Of a stretch of DNA of 64,000 nucleotides, positions 33,414-41,428 are shown one piece after another; the first letter of the stretch is position 1, and every line of letters begins with the position of its first letter. The position numbers and the translations under genes were made by a program. The notes beneath the pieces were generated by a model, which saw only the letters and a program-made list of their open reading frames with translations, had not been told where the DNA came from and searched no databases. The DNA comes from CALKXV01 sp964632495 (GTDB lineage: Bacteria; Pseudomonadota; Alphaproteobacteria; Rhodobacterales; Rhodobacteraceae): assembly GCA_964632495.1 (NCBI GenBank), contig CAZWDS010000007.1, positions 1-64,000 on the forward strand, in the 5' to 3' direction.

Positions 33414-35129
33414 ATGAAACTCATGACAGCCCTACTTGGGGCATCAGCGGCCGTGGGGCTTACCTCCATGGCTTTCGCGGACGGCCACGAAGGCGAACGC
33501 GGACGTGACGGCGAAGTTAAAATTATCTATTGGCAAGCGCCGTCGATCCTGAACGCCTATCTTTCCGGCGGTACGAAGGACATCGAAAGCGCCTCGCTTG
33601 TGATCGAGCCTTTGGCGCGGTTTGACGAAAACGGCAACCTGACCCCGTGGCTGGTTGAAGAAGTGCCAACTGTTGAAAACGGTGGCGTCGCCGAAGACCT
33701 GACCTCGATCACCTGGAATATCACACCGGGTCTTACATGGTCGGATGGCACGCCTTTCACCAGCGCAGATGCAAAATTCACTTATGAATATTGCACGCAC
33801 CCCGAAGGCGGTTGTGCTCAAGCCACCAAATATGAAGGCGTTGAAAGCGTCGAAACGCCTGATGATCTGACCGTCGTGGTCAATTTCTCAGCCCCAACAC
33901 CAAACCCCTATGGCCCCTTTGTCGGCGGCGAAGCCCCGATCTTGCAAGCCGCTCAGTTCGCCGATTGCCTGGGTGCCAAAGCGCCTGAGTGTACCGAGGC
34001 CAACTTCAACCCCATCGGCACCGGCCCGTTCAAAGTGGTCGAGTTCAAGCCGAACGATGTGATCACTTTTGAAGCGAACGAAAACTACCGCGAAGAGGGC
34101 AAACCTGCCTTCGCAAAAGTCACGTTCAAAGGTGGCGGCGACGCAACCGCCTCTGGTCGCGCTGTGATGGAAACCGGCGAATTCGACTACGGCTGGAACC
34201 TGCAGCTGGCACCCGACGTGATTGCCAAGATGCAAGAAGGCGGTAAAGGCACGCCTGTTGCAGGCTTTGGTCCACTGGTCGAGCGCATCATGTTGAACAA
34301 CACAAACCCCGATCCGGCCCTTGGCCCGGACGACCGTGCCGTTCAGCGTCCGCACCCATTCTTGGGTGATCCGGCGGTTTACAAAGCCATGTCCATGGCC
34401 ATCGACCGCCCACTGCTGGTTGAAGTTGGTTACGGTCAGGCCGGTAAAGTCACCTGCAACTGGGTGCCTGTTCCAAACGTCTATGCGTCGACAACCTTTG
34501 ATTGCTCGACTCAAGACATCGCAGGCGCAAACGCCATGCTGGATGCCGCCGGTATCGTTGATACCGATGGCGACGGCGTTCGTGAAAAGGACGGCGTTCC
34601 TCTGAAAATCCTCTATCAGACCTCGACCAACGCCGTACGTCAGGACTTCCAGGCCCTGATCAAGCAGTGGTGGACCGAAATCGGCATGGAAGTCGAACTT
34701 CGCAACCTTGACGCTTCGGTCTTCTTTGGTGGTGACCCCGGTTCGCCCGACACCTTCCAGAAGTTCTATGCCGACGTGCAGATGTACGCCAACACCTTCA
34801 ACGGCACCGACCCTCAGGCCTATCTGGGCAACGGTCTTTGCGACAAAGCACCATCGCCTGCCTCACAGTGGCAAGGTGAAAACATCTCGCGCTTCTGCAT
34901 GGAAGAGTTCGATGCCCTTCACGCCGAACTGTCCAACACAGCCGACATCGCCAAGCGTGGCGAATTGGCGGCTCAGTTGAACGATATGATGGTTGAAAAC
35001 GGTGGCATGATCCCACTTGTTCACCGTGGCCGTCTGTCGGCCCACGCCAACAGCCTTGGTGGCGTGAAGCTCAATGTCTGGGACAGCGAGCTGTGGAACA
35101 TCCAAGACTGGTACCGCATCGGCGAATAA
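33414..35129 (+). CDS. ABC transporter peptide-binding protein (SBP family 5), periplasmic
   Basis: 571 residues from the ATG at 33414 (AAGGAG ahead; an ATG 45 bases upstream is rejected for lack of a site). The signal peptide is MKLMTALLGASAAVGLTSMA with cleavage after FADG or nearby. The mature protein begins with an acidic segment. Family 5 features are visible: VIEPLARFDENGNLTPWLVE, SDGTPFTSADAKFTYEYC and NFNPIGTGPFKVVEF. Several Cys pairs suggest disulphides. It captures the substrate, probably a peptide or similar compound, and hands it to the permeases downstream. The specificity is unknown. Confidence 0.92.
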   Translation: MKLMTALLGASAAVGLTSMAFADGHEGERGRDGEVKIIYWQAPSILNAYLSGGTKDIESASLVIEPLARFDENGNLTPWLVEEVPTVENGGVAEDLTSITWNITPGLTWSDGTPFTSADAKFTYEYCTHPEGGCAQATKYEGVESVETPDDLTVVVNFSAPTPNPYGPFVGGEAPILQAAQFADCLGAKAPECTEANFNPIGTGPFKVVEFKPNDVITFEANENYREEGKPAFAKVTFKGGGDATASGRAVMETGEFDYGWNLQLAPDVIAKMQEGGKGTPVAGFGPLVERIMLNNTNPDPALGPDDRAVQRPHPFLGDPAVYKAMSMAIDRPLLVEVGYGQAGKVTCNWVPVPNVYASTTFDCSTQDIAGANAMLDAAGIVDTDGDGVREKDGVPLKILYQTSTNAVRQDFQALIKQWWTEIGMEVELRNLDASVFFGGDPGSPDTFQKFYADVQMYANTFNGTDPQAYLGNGLCDKAPSPASQWQGENISRFCMEEFDALHAELSNTADIAKRGELAAQLNDMMVENGGMIPLVHRGRLSAHANSLGGVKLNVWDSELWNIQDWYRIGE

Positions 35130-35138
35130 GACAAAGGT

Positions 35139-35166
35139 GTTGCCCCGGCCAGTTGGTCGGGGCAAC
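35139..35166 (+). terminator. stem-loop after the binding-protein gene (partial terminator)
   Basis: GTTGCCCCGGCC-AGTT-GGTCGGGGCAAC pairs over 12 positions with one G-U. No T-run follows. Such stem-loops between a binding-protein gene and its permease genes usually stabilise the upstream mRNA and lower downstream expression. Confidence 0.7.
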
Positions 35167-35185
35167 CCACTTCTGGGGTACCCAC

Positions 35186-35347
35186 ATGACACTAGAGACT
35201 TACGTGCTCTATCGGGCCACAGTTGCGGTGCTTTTTTTCCGCAACAAATGGTACGCGCCGGACCTTGGATATTGCGAACAGCTTGCGCTTCGGGGTGCGT
35301 CTCAACCTGCCTGGAAGAACCAGCCTTTCGAACCGTATCGCAGGTAA
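35186..35347 (+). CDS. possible small protein between binding-protein and permease genes
   Basis: A 53-codon frame starting MTLETYVLYRATVAVLFFRN and ending QPFEPYRR. It occupies most of the 270-base gap after the stem-loop and has one short hydrophobic stretch. No good ribosome site precedes it and no family was recognised. It could be chance or a small transporter-associated peptide. Confidence 0.3.
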   Translation: MTLETYVLYRATVAVLFFRNKWYAPDLGYCEQLALRGASQPAWKNQPFEPYRR

Positions 35348-35403
35348 GATGATGATCGTTCCCACTGGCCCTTTGGGCCTGAAAGACGGCGAGGACCGCT
35401 GAC

Positions 35404-36411
35404 ATGCTAAGCTATTCCTTACGACGCCTGCTCCTCAGCATCCCCACGCTGTTGTTCATCGCGTTCGTCATCTTCATGCTTTTGGAACTGGCCCCGGGTG
35501 ATCCGATGGCCCAAGTTCCGCTGACCGTACCGCCGGACGTCAAAGAAAAGATGCGCGAGGCATTGGGCGTCGGCCAACCCGTCTACATCGCTTTTCCGAA
35601 ATGGCTTTATCAATTCCTGATCGTCGAACCGCTCTATTTTGTAGATGCAATCGTTGGCACCACCTTTTCTGAAGGCCAACAGCGGGTGATCTCGTGGCAG
35701 ACCCGCTCGCCCGTCATGGACATTGTGATCCAGCGCCTGCCACAAACGCTTTGGGTCGTAGGCGTCGCCTATGTGGTCGCTATCGCCATCGCGTTACCCA
35801 TCGGTATCTACTCGGCATACCGTCAGTATTCATGGTTCGACAACGCCGGTACATTCATCACCATGGTCGGCTTTTCCGTGCCGCCTTTCTTTTCCGGAGT
35901 GGTGGTGATCGTCGTCTTTTCCGTCTGGTTGGGCTGGTTCCCGTCGATCTATGACACCACGCTGGTGGTCGACAGTTGGGAAAGCTTCAAGAAACAGCTG
36001 CAACAAATGATCATGCCGGTGATGGTGCTGGCGTTGCAAATCACCTCGCAATTGTCGCGTTTCATGCGAGCGTCAATGCTGGACAACCTTAACCAAGACT
36101 ACGTGCGCACCGCCCGAGCCAAGGGATTGGGCGAAAAAACGGTAGTTCTGATCCACGTGTTGCGCAATTCGCTGATCCCCGTTGTCACCGTGATCGCTTT
36201 GGGCATCCCGGCCATCTTCGGTGGCGCGATTATCACCGAACAAGTCTTCAAGGTGAACGGCATCGGCCAACTTTTGATCACCGCCATTCAGGCCAATGAC
36301 CTCCCGATGGTGCAAACGCTGACGTTTATCTTCGCGATCCTGATCGTGCTCTTCAACCTAATCGCCGATATTCTTTACGGCATTCTCGACCCGAGGATCC
36401 GCTATGACTGA
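35404..36411 (+). CDS. ABC transporter permease, DppB type
   Basis: 335 residues and six membrane segments. The N-terminal segment and following LLELAPGDPMAQVPL are typical of DppB/OppB. The EAA loop is in NQDYVRTARAKGLGEKTVVLIHVLRNSLIP. A periplasmic loop holds VGTTFSEGQQRVISWQTRSP. It forms the translocation channel with the DppC-type permease, whose gene overlaps its 3' end by eight bases. ATP hydrolysis is supplied by the fused ATPase encoded at 31.2-33.1 kb. Confidence 0.93.
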   Translation: MLSYSLRRLLLSIPTLLFIAFVIFMLLELAPGDPMAQVPLTVPPDVKEKMREALGVGQPVYIAFPKWLYQFLIVEPLYFVDAIVGTTFSEGQQRVISWQTRSPVMDIVIQRLPQTLWVVGVAYVVAIAIALPIGIYSAYRQYSWFDNAGTFITMVGFSVPPFFSGVVVIVVFSVWLGWFPSIYDTTLVVDSWESFKKQLQQMIMPVMVLALQITSQLSRFMRASMLDNLNQDYVRTARAKGLGEKTVVLIHVLRNSLIPVVTVIALGIPAIFGGAIITEQVFKVNGIGQLLITAIQANDLPMVQTLTFIFAILIVLFNLIADILYGILDPRIRYD

Positions 36412-37375
36412 GCCGCTTTCCATGGACGCCGTCGAACCAACGGCCCCACCCCGCTCACAATGGGCCGACGTCTGGGCGCAGTTCAAAGCGCACCGAGGTG
36501 CCATGTGGGGTGCTGCGATTTTCCTGATCATCGTGCTTTTGGTAATTGCGGGGCCGTGGGTCTACTGGAACGATCCCCAATTTGTGCCAACGGGCCGCGC
36601 ATTCTTGGATCTTCGCGACACCCGGCCAATCTATACTGCACTTTGGGACGCCGACGCCAAGGTGAACTGGCTGTACCCTTTAGGCACTGACAACTTAGGT
36701 CGCGACATACTGGGCCGACTTCTGATCGGTGGGCGTATCTCGCTGGCCGTCGGCATGGCCGCAATGATCCTGTCCGTCGTGCTGGGAACACTCATCGGCG
36801 TCATGGCCGGGTACTTCCGCGCCTTAGATGGCCCACTCATGCGCCTGACCGACCTGTTCCTCGCCTTGCCGCTTCTGCCACTGCTACTGGTCGCCGTCCT
36901 TCTCTTCCGCGACCGCCTGTCCGGCATGTTCGGCCCCGAAGGCGGCACATTCATCCTGATCGTCACGCTTGTTGGCATCACGTCATGGATGCAAACAGCC
37001 CGTATCGTGCGCGGCGACGTTCTGGCCCTGAAAGAACGCGAGTTCATTCTCGCCGCTCGTTCCATCGGCACCTCGCCTTCCAAGATGATCACCCGCCACC
37101 TTTTGCCAAACGTGATGAGCCCGATCATGGTCTCGGCCACCTTAGGCATCGCCACGGCCATCATCACAGAAAGCGCGCTTTCCTTCCTGGGCTTCGGCTT
37201 CCCACCGGACTTCCCGACATGGGGCAAGCTTCTGTTCGACAGCGTCGACCGGATGGAGCTTTATCCCGAACGCGTCATCTGGCCGGGCCTTCTCATCTCG
37301 CTCACCGTGCTCAGCGTTAATTACGTCGGAGACGGCTTGCGCGATGCCCTAGACCCAAGAATTCGGGGGCGGTAG
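36404..37375 (+). CDS. ABC transporter permease, DppC type
   Basis: 323 residues. It has an N-terminal cytoplasmic tail and first membrane segment (WGAAIFLIIVLLVIAGPWV), the conserved LYPLGTDNLGRDILGRLLIGGRISLAVG-type block (the DppC/OppC hallmark, here from residue 87), and the EAA loop REFILAARSIGTSPSKMITR followed by HLLPNVMSPIMV. The C-terminus is GLRDALDPRIRGR, as in most DppC proteins. It overlaps the DppB-type gene by eight bases. The two-hairpin element lies 37 bases after its stop. Confidence 0.93.
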   Translation: MTEPLSMDAVEPTAPPRSQWADVWAQFKAHRGAMWGAAIFLIIVLLVIAGPWVYWNDPQFVPTGRAFLDLRDTRPIYTALWDADAKVNWLYPLGTDNLGRDILGRLLIGGRISLAVGMAAMILSVVLGTLIGVMAGYFRALDGPLMRLTDLFLALPLLPLLLVAVLLFRDRLSGMFGPEGGTFILIVTLVGITSWMQTARIVRGDVLALKEREFILAARSIGTSPSKMITRHLLPNVMSPIMVSATLGIATAIITESALSFLGFGFPPDFPTWGKLLFDSVDRMELYPERVIWPGLLISLTVLSVNYVGDGLRDALDPRIRGR

Positions 37376-37409
37376 GACGCACCTCCTCGCGCTTGTCCCT
37401 TCTTCTCGT

Positions 37410-37467
37410 CCCAAATACCTCGGGGTTTGGGGCAGAGCCCCATCCGCCGCGCATCAGCGCGGCGCGG
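37410..37467 (+). repeat. two-hairpin intergenic element, copy C (3' of the DppC-type gene)
   Basis: CCCAAATACCTCGGGG is followed by TGGGGC-AGA-GCCCCA (37428-37442) and CGCCGCGC-ATCA-GCGCGGCG (37445-37464). It lies between convergent genes and probably ends the transporter mRNA. Confidence 0.75.
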
Positions 37468-37490
37468 ATCGACGCCAAAGGCGGCGAAAC

Positions 37491-38567
37491 CTACCCCATG
37501 CCACCTGCGATCATACCGCGCGCCAATTGACCATATGCTTCGGCCACAGGCCCCTCGCCTAAGGCCACAGGCGTTCCACCATCCCCAGCCAACCGCACGT
37601 CCAAAGACAACGGCAATTCACCCAGAAATGGCACACCCAAGCGCTCCGCCTCGGCCTTCACACCGCCATGGCCAAACAGATGCTCTTCGTTCCCGCACTT
37701 CGGGCACACATAAGTCGACATATTCTCGATCAGACCAAGGATCGGCGTTTTCAGCGTGTTAAACATGTCAATCGCCTTTCTCGCATCCAACAACGCCACA
37801 TCCTGAGGCGTGGACACGATCAAAGCCCCCGTCACTTCGGTCCGCTGGCATAGGGTCAACTGCACATCCCCTGTGCCCGGGGGAAGGTCGATGATCAACA
37901 CGTCCAACTCACCCCACTCCACCTGCCCCAACATCTGTTGCAACGCGCCCATCAACATCGGACCGCGCCAGACCACGGCCTTGTCGGCCTCCAGCATGAA
38001 CCCGATCGACATTATAGTGACACCATGAGCCTGCAACGGAATGATCGTTTTGCCATCAGGCGACGCAGGCCGCTTATTCACGCCCATCATCCTTGGCTGC
38101 GATGGTCCATAAATATCTGCATCCAGCAACCCGACACGGCGGCCTTCCTTGGCCAAGGCAACCGCAAGGTTCGACGACACGGTCGATTTGCCCACACCGC
38201 CTTTGCCCGAGCCGACGGCAATTATCCGATCCACTCCTGAGACTTTCTGCGGCCCGCCTTGCTGAGGCGTAGGATGTCCCCCGATCTTGAGCGACGGCGG
38301 CTTGGGTGCTGCAGGGGCTGGACCATGGGCCGTCAACACGGCTGACACCAGTTCCACCCCGGGAATAGCACGCACAGCATTTTCGGCGGCAGTTCGCACG
38401 GGTTCAAGCCCCTGCGCTTCCTCGGCACTGGCCGCTTCGATCACAAATGACACCGATGCCCCGTCTATTCGAAGCGCTCGAACCATATCGCGCGAGATCA
38501 GGTTTTCGCCGGACGGCAGCTTCACCGTCGCCAGAATGCTTAGGATTTGATCGTTCTCAAGTGCCAT
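37491..38567 (-). CDS. apbC: Mrp/ApbC-type iron-sulfur cluster carrier ATPase
   Basis: 358 residues from the ATG at 38567, preferred over an ATG 69 bases upstream because GGAG lies right before it. The N-terminal about 80 residues form a MIP18-like domain (ILSILATVKLPSGENLIS). After a Pro/Gly linker comes the P-loop ATPase with deviant Walker A VGSGKGGVGKSTVSSNLA, then VGLLDADIYGPSQPRMMG and LIIDLPPGTGD. The cluster-binding CxxC is in YVCPKCGNEEHLFG. ApbC/Mrp proteins bind and transfer [4Fe-4S] clusters. It is convergent to the transporter operon. Confidence 0.93.
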   Translation of the reverse strand: MALENDQILSILATVKLPSGENLISRDMVRALRIDGASVSFVIEAASAEEAQGLEPVRTAAENAVRAIPGVELVSAVLTAHGPAPAAPKPPSLKIGGHPTPQQGGPQKVSGVDRIIAVGSGKGGVGKSTVSSNLAVALAKEGRRVGLLDADIYGPSQPRMMGVNKRPASPDGKTIIPLQAHGVTIMSIGFMLEADKAVVWRGPMLMGALQQMLGQVEWGELDVLIIDLPPGTGDVQLTLCQRTEVTGALIVSTPQDVALLDARKAIDMFNTLKTPILGLIENMSTYVCPKCGNEEHLFGHGGVKAEAERLGVPFLGELPLSLDVRLAGDGGTPVALGEGPVAEAYGQLARGMIAGGMG

Positions 38568-38794
38568 TTCCACTCCATTTAGCCCCTTTTCCAAGCATTG
38601 CCGAAACACGTCCGAAAAGTGGCGATATTTTGCCATTGCGAGATAAAAAATGTAACATTTTTATGAAGTTAACGCGAGGTTACCTATGCCCATGCTGCAT
38701 AGCAGCAATGATGAAACAGCCATTGTTAGCGCCCAAACTTTGACTATCTTAAGGGTCAACAAGAACACAGCTCCCCCAGCTGAAAGGAAACACT
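38568..38794. promoter_or_regulatory. promoter region of the DUF1127 gene
   Basis: About 230 bases. It holds the inverted repeats GCTGC-ATA-GCAGC (38694-38706) and TTGAC-N10-GTCAA (38740-38759), plus a near-CtrA site TTAA-N7-TTAC (38669-38683). DUF1127 genes of this type are controlled by heat-shock or oxidative-stress sigma factors in Rhodobacter; the exact promoter could not be assigned by eye. Confidence 0.45.
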
Positions 38795-39001
38795 ATGAGT
38801 GACATGACCTATACCCCCGCAGTCCGCACCGGCCGCCTGGCCGCTGCCTATCGCTCGACCGTAGAACGGATTGCTATGTACCGCCTGTATCGTCGCACGC
38901 TATCCGAGCTGCAAGAACTTGGTGACCGCGAATTGAAAGATTTGGGCCTGAACCGCAGCATGCTGCGCTCGATTGCCTACAAGACTGCGTACAAGCTTTA
39001 A
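38795..39001 (+). CDS. DUF1127 small protein (CcaF1-like)
   Basis: 68 residues, AAAGGAAA ahead of the ATG. The C-terminal DUF1127 signature is clear: RLYRRTLSELQELGDRELKD followed by LGLNRSML. The N-terminus MSDMTYTPAVRTGRLAAAYR is basic. In Rhodobacter sphaeroides the DUF1127 protein CcaF1 is an RNA-binding protein whose transcript carries the CcsR small RNAs in its 3' region. The present gene is followed by two stem-loops with CCTCC-rich loops, the same arrangement, which strongly supports orthology of the locus. The role there is in stress-related sRNA maturation and turnover. Confidence 0.92.
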   Translation: MSDMTYTPAVRTGRLAAAYRSTVERIAMYRLYRRTLSELQELGDRELKDLGLNRSMLRSIAYKTAYKL

Positions 39002-39020
39002 GAGTACCTCGTTTAAGAAT

Positions 39021-39110
39021 CGAAGGCCTGTCTTCCTCCCTTTGGCCTTAGATAGCGTGGCGGCGCCTCTCCTCCTCCCTGGCGTCGCCACCTAAACCTT
39101 CCTCCCACCG
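39021..39110 (+). ncRNA. cuckoo/CcsR-type small RNA in the 3' region of the DUF1127 gene
   Basis: Two stem-loops lie directly after the DUF1127 stop. AAGGCC/GGCCTT (39023-39049) encloses a loop with CTTCCTCCC, and GTGGCGGCGCC/GGCGTCGCCAC (39057-39091) encloses a loop with CTCCTCCTCCC. A third CTTCCTCCC follows unpaired at about 39098. CCUCCUCCC in hairpin loops after a DUF1127 gene defines the CcsR RNAs of R. sphaeroides and the wider cuckoo family in alphaproteobacteria. The loops mimic anti-Shine-Dalgarno sequence and may sequester or pair with purine-rich RNA. One two-hairpin copy is present here. Confidence 0.78.
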
Positions 39111-39126
39111 AAATGAGACACATGAT

Positions 39127-39831
39127 TTAGCGGCACGCCATGGCCGTCGCAAAGCTGTTGCGCCCTGTGTGCGGTCCAACAACTTTGGTCGAAAAGGACG
39201 ATCCGTCAAAACGGACGGCCAAGACCTGTCTCCAATCGGCATCCGCCACGATGACTTCCGGGCCAGACCCGCAGTCACGAATGCCGCCAGCGATATCTCG
39301 TTCGCCAATCCGATGATTGGTAACACCGGGCAAATCGCCAACAGGCACAAGTTTTCCTGCTTGAAAGCGGAAGACACGCAACGTCTTGGCAAGATGCGGT
39401 CGGTCGACATAGGCCAGTTCAATGCTGCCATCGCCATCCAAATCGGCAGCCCCGTCGCCTGCTGGCGCAAGCCACCGGTTCGTCCGACCAATATAGGCCG
39501 TTGCCGTGACCAGACCGTCGCCATCATAGATTGCCAGACGCGCACCCCGCGCCTGATCGCTTTCCACCACGATCACTTCGCGGTCGCCATCGCCATCCAC
39601 GTCAAAAAGACGGGGCTCTGTGTCCTCAAACACCCGGTTTTCCGGTAAGACAAGGCGTTTACGCTTGCCCGAGGCTAAAGTCACAACCAGCTCGCCGTGC
39701 TCAATGGCATCGCCCAACACACCGTGGGCGTAGCGCGTTGTTGGCCCGTCATATTGCGCGTCGGTGATATCTTGCGCGGCCACCGTGGGCCCAAGCGTTA
39801 GGCCAAGAACGACCGCAACTGCAAGCCGCAT
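39127..39831 (-). CDS. exported FG-GAP/VCBS-repeat protein
   Basis: 234 residues with a signal peptide (MRLAVAVVLGLTLGPTVAAQ). Two calcium-binding-like loops of the FG-GAP/VCBS type are visible: LFDVDGDGDREVIVVE and AADLDGDGSIELAYVD, spaced as in beta-propeller blades. Further degenerate blades follow, and a Cys pair near the C-terminus may form a disulphide. It is probably a small periplasmic beta-propeller of unknown function. Its start overlaps the stop of the ferredoxin gene by one base (TGATG), so the two are co-translated. Confidence 0.78.
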   Translation of the reverse strand: MRLAVAVVLGLTLGPTVAAQDITDAQYDGPTTRYAHGVLGDAIEHGELVVTLASGKRKRLVLPENRVFEDTEPRLFDVDGDGDREVIVVESDQARGARLAIYDGDGLVTATAYIGRTNRWLAPAGDGAADLDGDGSIELAYVDRPHLAKTLRVFRFQAGKLVPVGDLPGVTNHRIGERDIAGGIRDCGSGPEVIVADADWRQVLAVRFDGSSFSTKVVGPHTGRNSFATAMACR

Positions 39832-40154
39832 CAGATCTGCTTTTCAGGCATCTGCACCACAAGACCGTCCATGGCATCAGTGACCTTCAACTGACAGGTC
39901 AGGCGCGACTGGCCTGGCTTGGGTTCAAAGGCGAAATCCAACATGTCCTCTTCCATCGCGTCGATGGCGGGCAGCTTTTCAACCCAGTCAGGATGCACAT
40001 AGACATGGCAGGTGGAACAGGCACAGGCCCCGCCACAATCGGCTTCGATCCCCGGGATCGCATTGTCACGTGCGCCTTCCATAACGGTCAGCCCGTTTGC
40101 AACATCTACGACATGTTCCGTACCGCCGTGTTCGATATAGGTAATCTTCGCCAT
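39831..40154 (-). CDS. 2Fe-2S ferredoxin, adrenodoxin type
   Basis: 107 residues. The cluster ligands follow the pattern C-x5-C-x2-C-x(n)-C in ADCGGACACSTCHVYV, with the fourth Cys in SRLTCQLKV. The acidic stretch LPAIDAMEEDMLDFAFEP is the usual partner-binding helix of vertebrate-type ferredoxins. Such ferredoxins pass electrons to P450s, to Isc-type cluster assembly or to haem-related enzymes. No reductase is adjacent. A cytochrome P450 gene lies 3 kb away, and a link between the two is possible but only inferred. Confidence 0.93.
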   Translation of the reverse strand: MAKITYIEHGGTEHVVDVANGLTVMEGARDNAIPGIEADCGGACACSTCHVYVHPDWVEKLPAIDAMEEDMLDFAFEPKPGQSRLTCQLKVTDAMDGLVVQMPEKQI

Positions 40155-40238
40155 TTGGCCCTCACTCGATTCTTCGATGCTTTAAGTATGCCGCTTCCGG
40201 CTGTCGTTCCAGCCCTTGTGCTCAAGAAACCGATAGCA

Positions 40239-40271
40239 TTGCATTAATTGATGAATGTTCTATTTTTGTTC
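40239..40271 (+). promoter_or_regulatory. candidate SOS promoter: LexA box overlapping -10
   Basis: GTTC (40257-40260), seven bases, GTTC (40268-40271) matches the alphaproteobacterial LexA box GTTC-N7-GTTC. A promoter-like TTGCAT (40239-40244) and TATTTT (40261-40266) are spaced by 16 bases, so the box covers the -10 region. It ends three bases before an ATG that opens the DnaE2-tail frame. Confidence 0.55.
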
Positions 40272-40274
40272 TTC

Positions 40275-40634
40275 ATGACTGAATCTATTGTTCGCCCCCC
40301 TGCATGGCCGCGCCCGCCGGCGTGTTTGCCCCATGACCACCTTGATCTGCCACCAAATGGGGCCCGCATTGCCGTGGCCGGACTGGTCTTGGTCCGTCAA
40401 CGTCCCGGCACCGCCAAAGGCGTTATTTTCATCACGCTTGAGGATGAAACCGGCATTTCCAATGTGATCGTCTGGCGCAAGATGTACGAACGGTTCCGTC
40501 GCGCTGTGATCGCGGGCCGTGCGCTTCGGGTCACGGGGCGCGTGCAACGGGAAGGCGGCGTCACCCATGTGATTGCAGAACAGATCGAGGATATTTCCCA
40601 CATGCTGGACGATCTGGTCCGCCCTGCGGATTAA
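40275..40634 (+). CDS. isolated C-terminal OB-fold domain of error-prone polymerase DnaE2 (probable remnant)
   Basis: 119 residues from the ATG at 40275 (other starts are possible). The segment ARIAVAGLVLVRQRPGTAKG and the continuing VIFITLEDETGISNVIVW are the C-terminal OB domain of DnaE2, here without the about 950 residues of PHP and polymerase core that normally precede it. The rest (RALRVTGRVQREGGVTHVIA) also follows DnaE2. No imuA, imuB or polymerase sequence is present. A LexA-type box sits immediately upstream. The simplest reading is an internal deletion of an SOS imuA-imuB-dnaE2 operon leaving promoter plus tail. A retained single-stranded-DNA-binding domain is the alternative. Confidence 0.72.
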   Translation: MTESIVRPPAWPRPPACLPHDHLDLPPNGARIAVAGLVLVRQRPGTAKGVIFITLEDETGISNVIVWRKMYERFRRAVIAGRALRVTGRVQREGGVTHVIAEQIEDISHMLDDLVRPAD

Positions 40635-40743
40635 GTGTTTCGGTTTCAGGGCCAGACCTCAAGATCTCGCCCATTCAACACCGGCATTTCGCCACAATCA
40701 GCGGTCACACTTTTCTAAGCTAATCAAAGTAAGGGTGGGACCC

Positions 40744-41331
40744 ATGTTTTTTCGCGACATTAAGCCAAAGCCCGGCACCACGACCAGCATCACGCTGGCC
40801 GAAGCCTATTTGCCCGTCAAACTGGGCCATCGGGACGCCGACAAGGTGTTTGGTGCCCCGCTGACCGCACAACTGGCCGCAACAGGTCTTGGGACGGTGA
40901 TGTCCTGCACAACCCGTACACGGGCCTCTGGGGCTGTTCTGGGGGTTAATCTTGCTCTTGGCTTGACTGACGGACGTGAAACAACCCTTCAGACAATCGC
41001 TGACTTGCTAGAAGCGCTATCTGCGCCGTGCGGTTCCTCGATCCGGCTGGTCGACGGTTGGGGTGATCCCCTGATGTTTGGCCTGACAGAAGGGCTGGAG
41101 TTGGCCGTTGACACACCCATCACCCCCGACGCAGACAGCCGCCGCGATCTGGCCCTGACCTGCAAATCCGCTCTTGAACACTTCGGTGTCAGCCGCGGAT
41201 GGGATCATAGCCGCAACCAAACGGTGTTCTACTTCTACGGCGAAAGCTACGGTGAAATGCGCCAACGCTTGGCCCGTGCCCTGAAAGGCACCGAAAAATA
41301 CAGCGACGCAACCATTCGTCGCATGGCTTAA
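40744..41331 (+). CDS. conserved hypothetical protein
   Basis: 195 residues from the ATG at 40744 (AAGGGTGGG ahead). A longer frame upstream overlaps the DnaE2 tail and is rejected. The sequence is soluble, mixed alpha/beta, with MFFRDIKPKPGTTTSITLAE at the start and FYFYGESYGEMRQRLARALK near the end. No signal peptide, membrane segment or motif known to me was found. It lies upstream of fumC on the same strand with a gap of about 100 bases. Confidence 0.7.
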   Translation: MFFRDIKPKPGTTTSITLAEAYLPVKLGHRDADKVFGAPLTAQLAATGLGTVMSCTTRTRASGAVLGVNLALGLTDGRETTLQTIADLLEALSAPCGSSIRLVDGWGDPLMFGLTEGLELAVDTPITPDADSRRDLALTCKSALEHFGVSRGWDHSRNQTVFYFYGESYGEMRQRLARALKGTEKYSDATIRRMA

Positions 41332-41428
41332 ACCCACATAAACTCATCTCTGTCATGGCCTGCGCGATTTACTCACGCGCCGCTTGTCGGTAAATCTGCC
41401 TGCAACGCTTCCTACAAGGACATGCCCG

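Noticed and set aside
38669..38683. Near-CtrA site TTAA-N7-TTAC before the DUF1127 gene
   Set aside because: One mismatch in a short AT-rich motif; not convincing without conservation.
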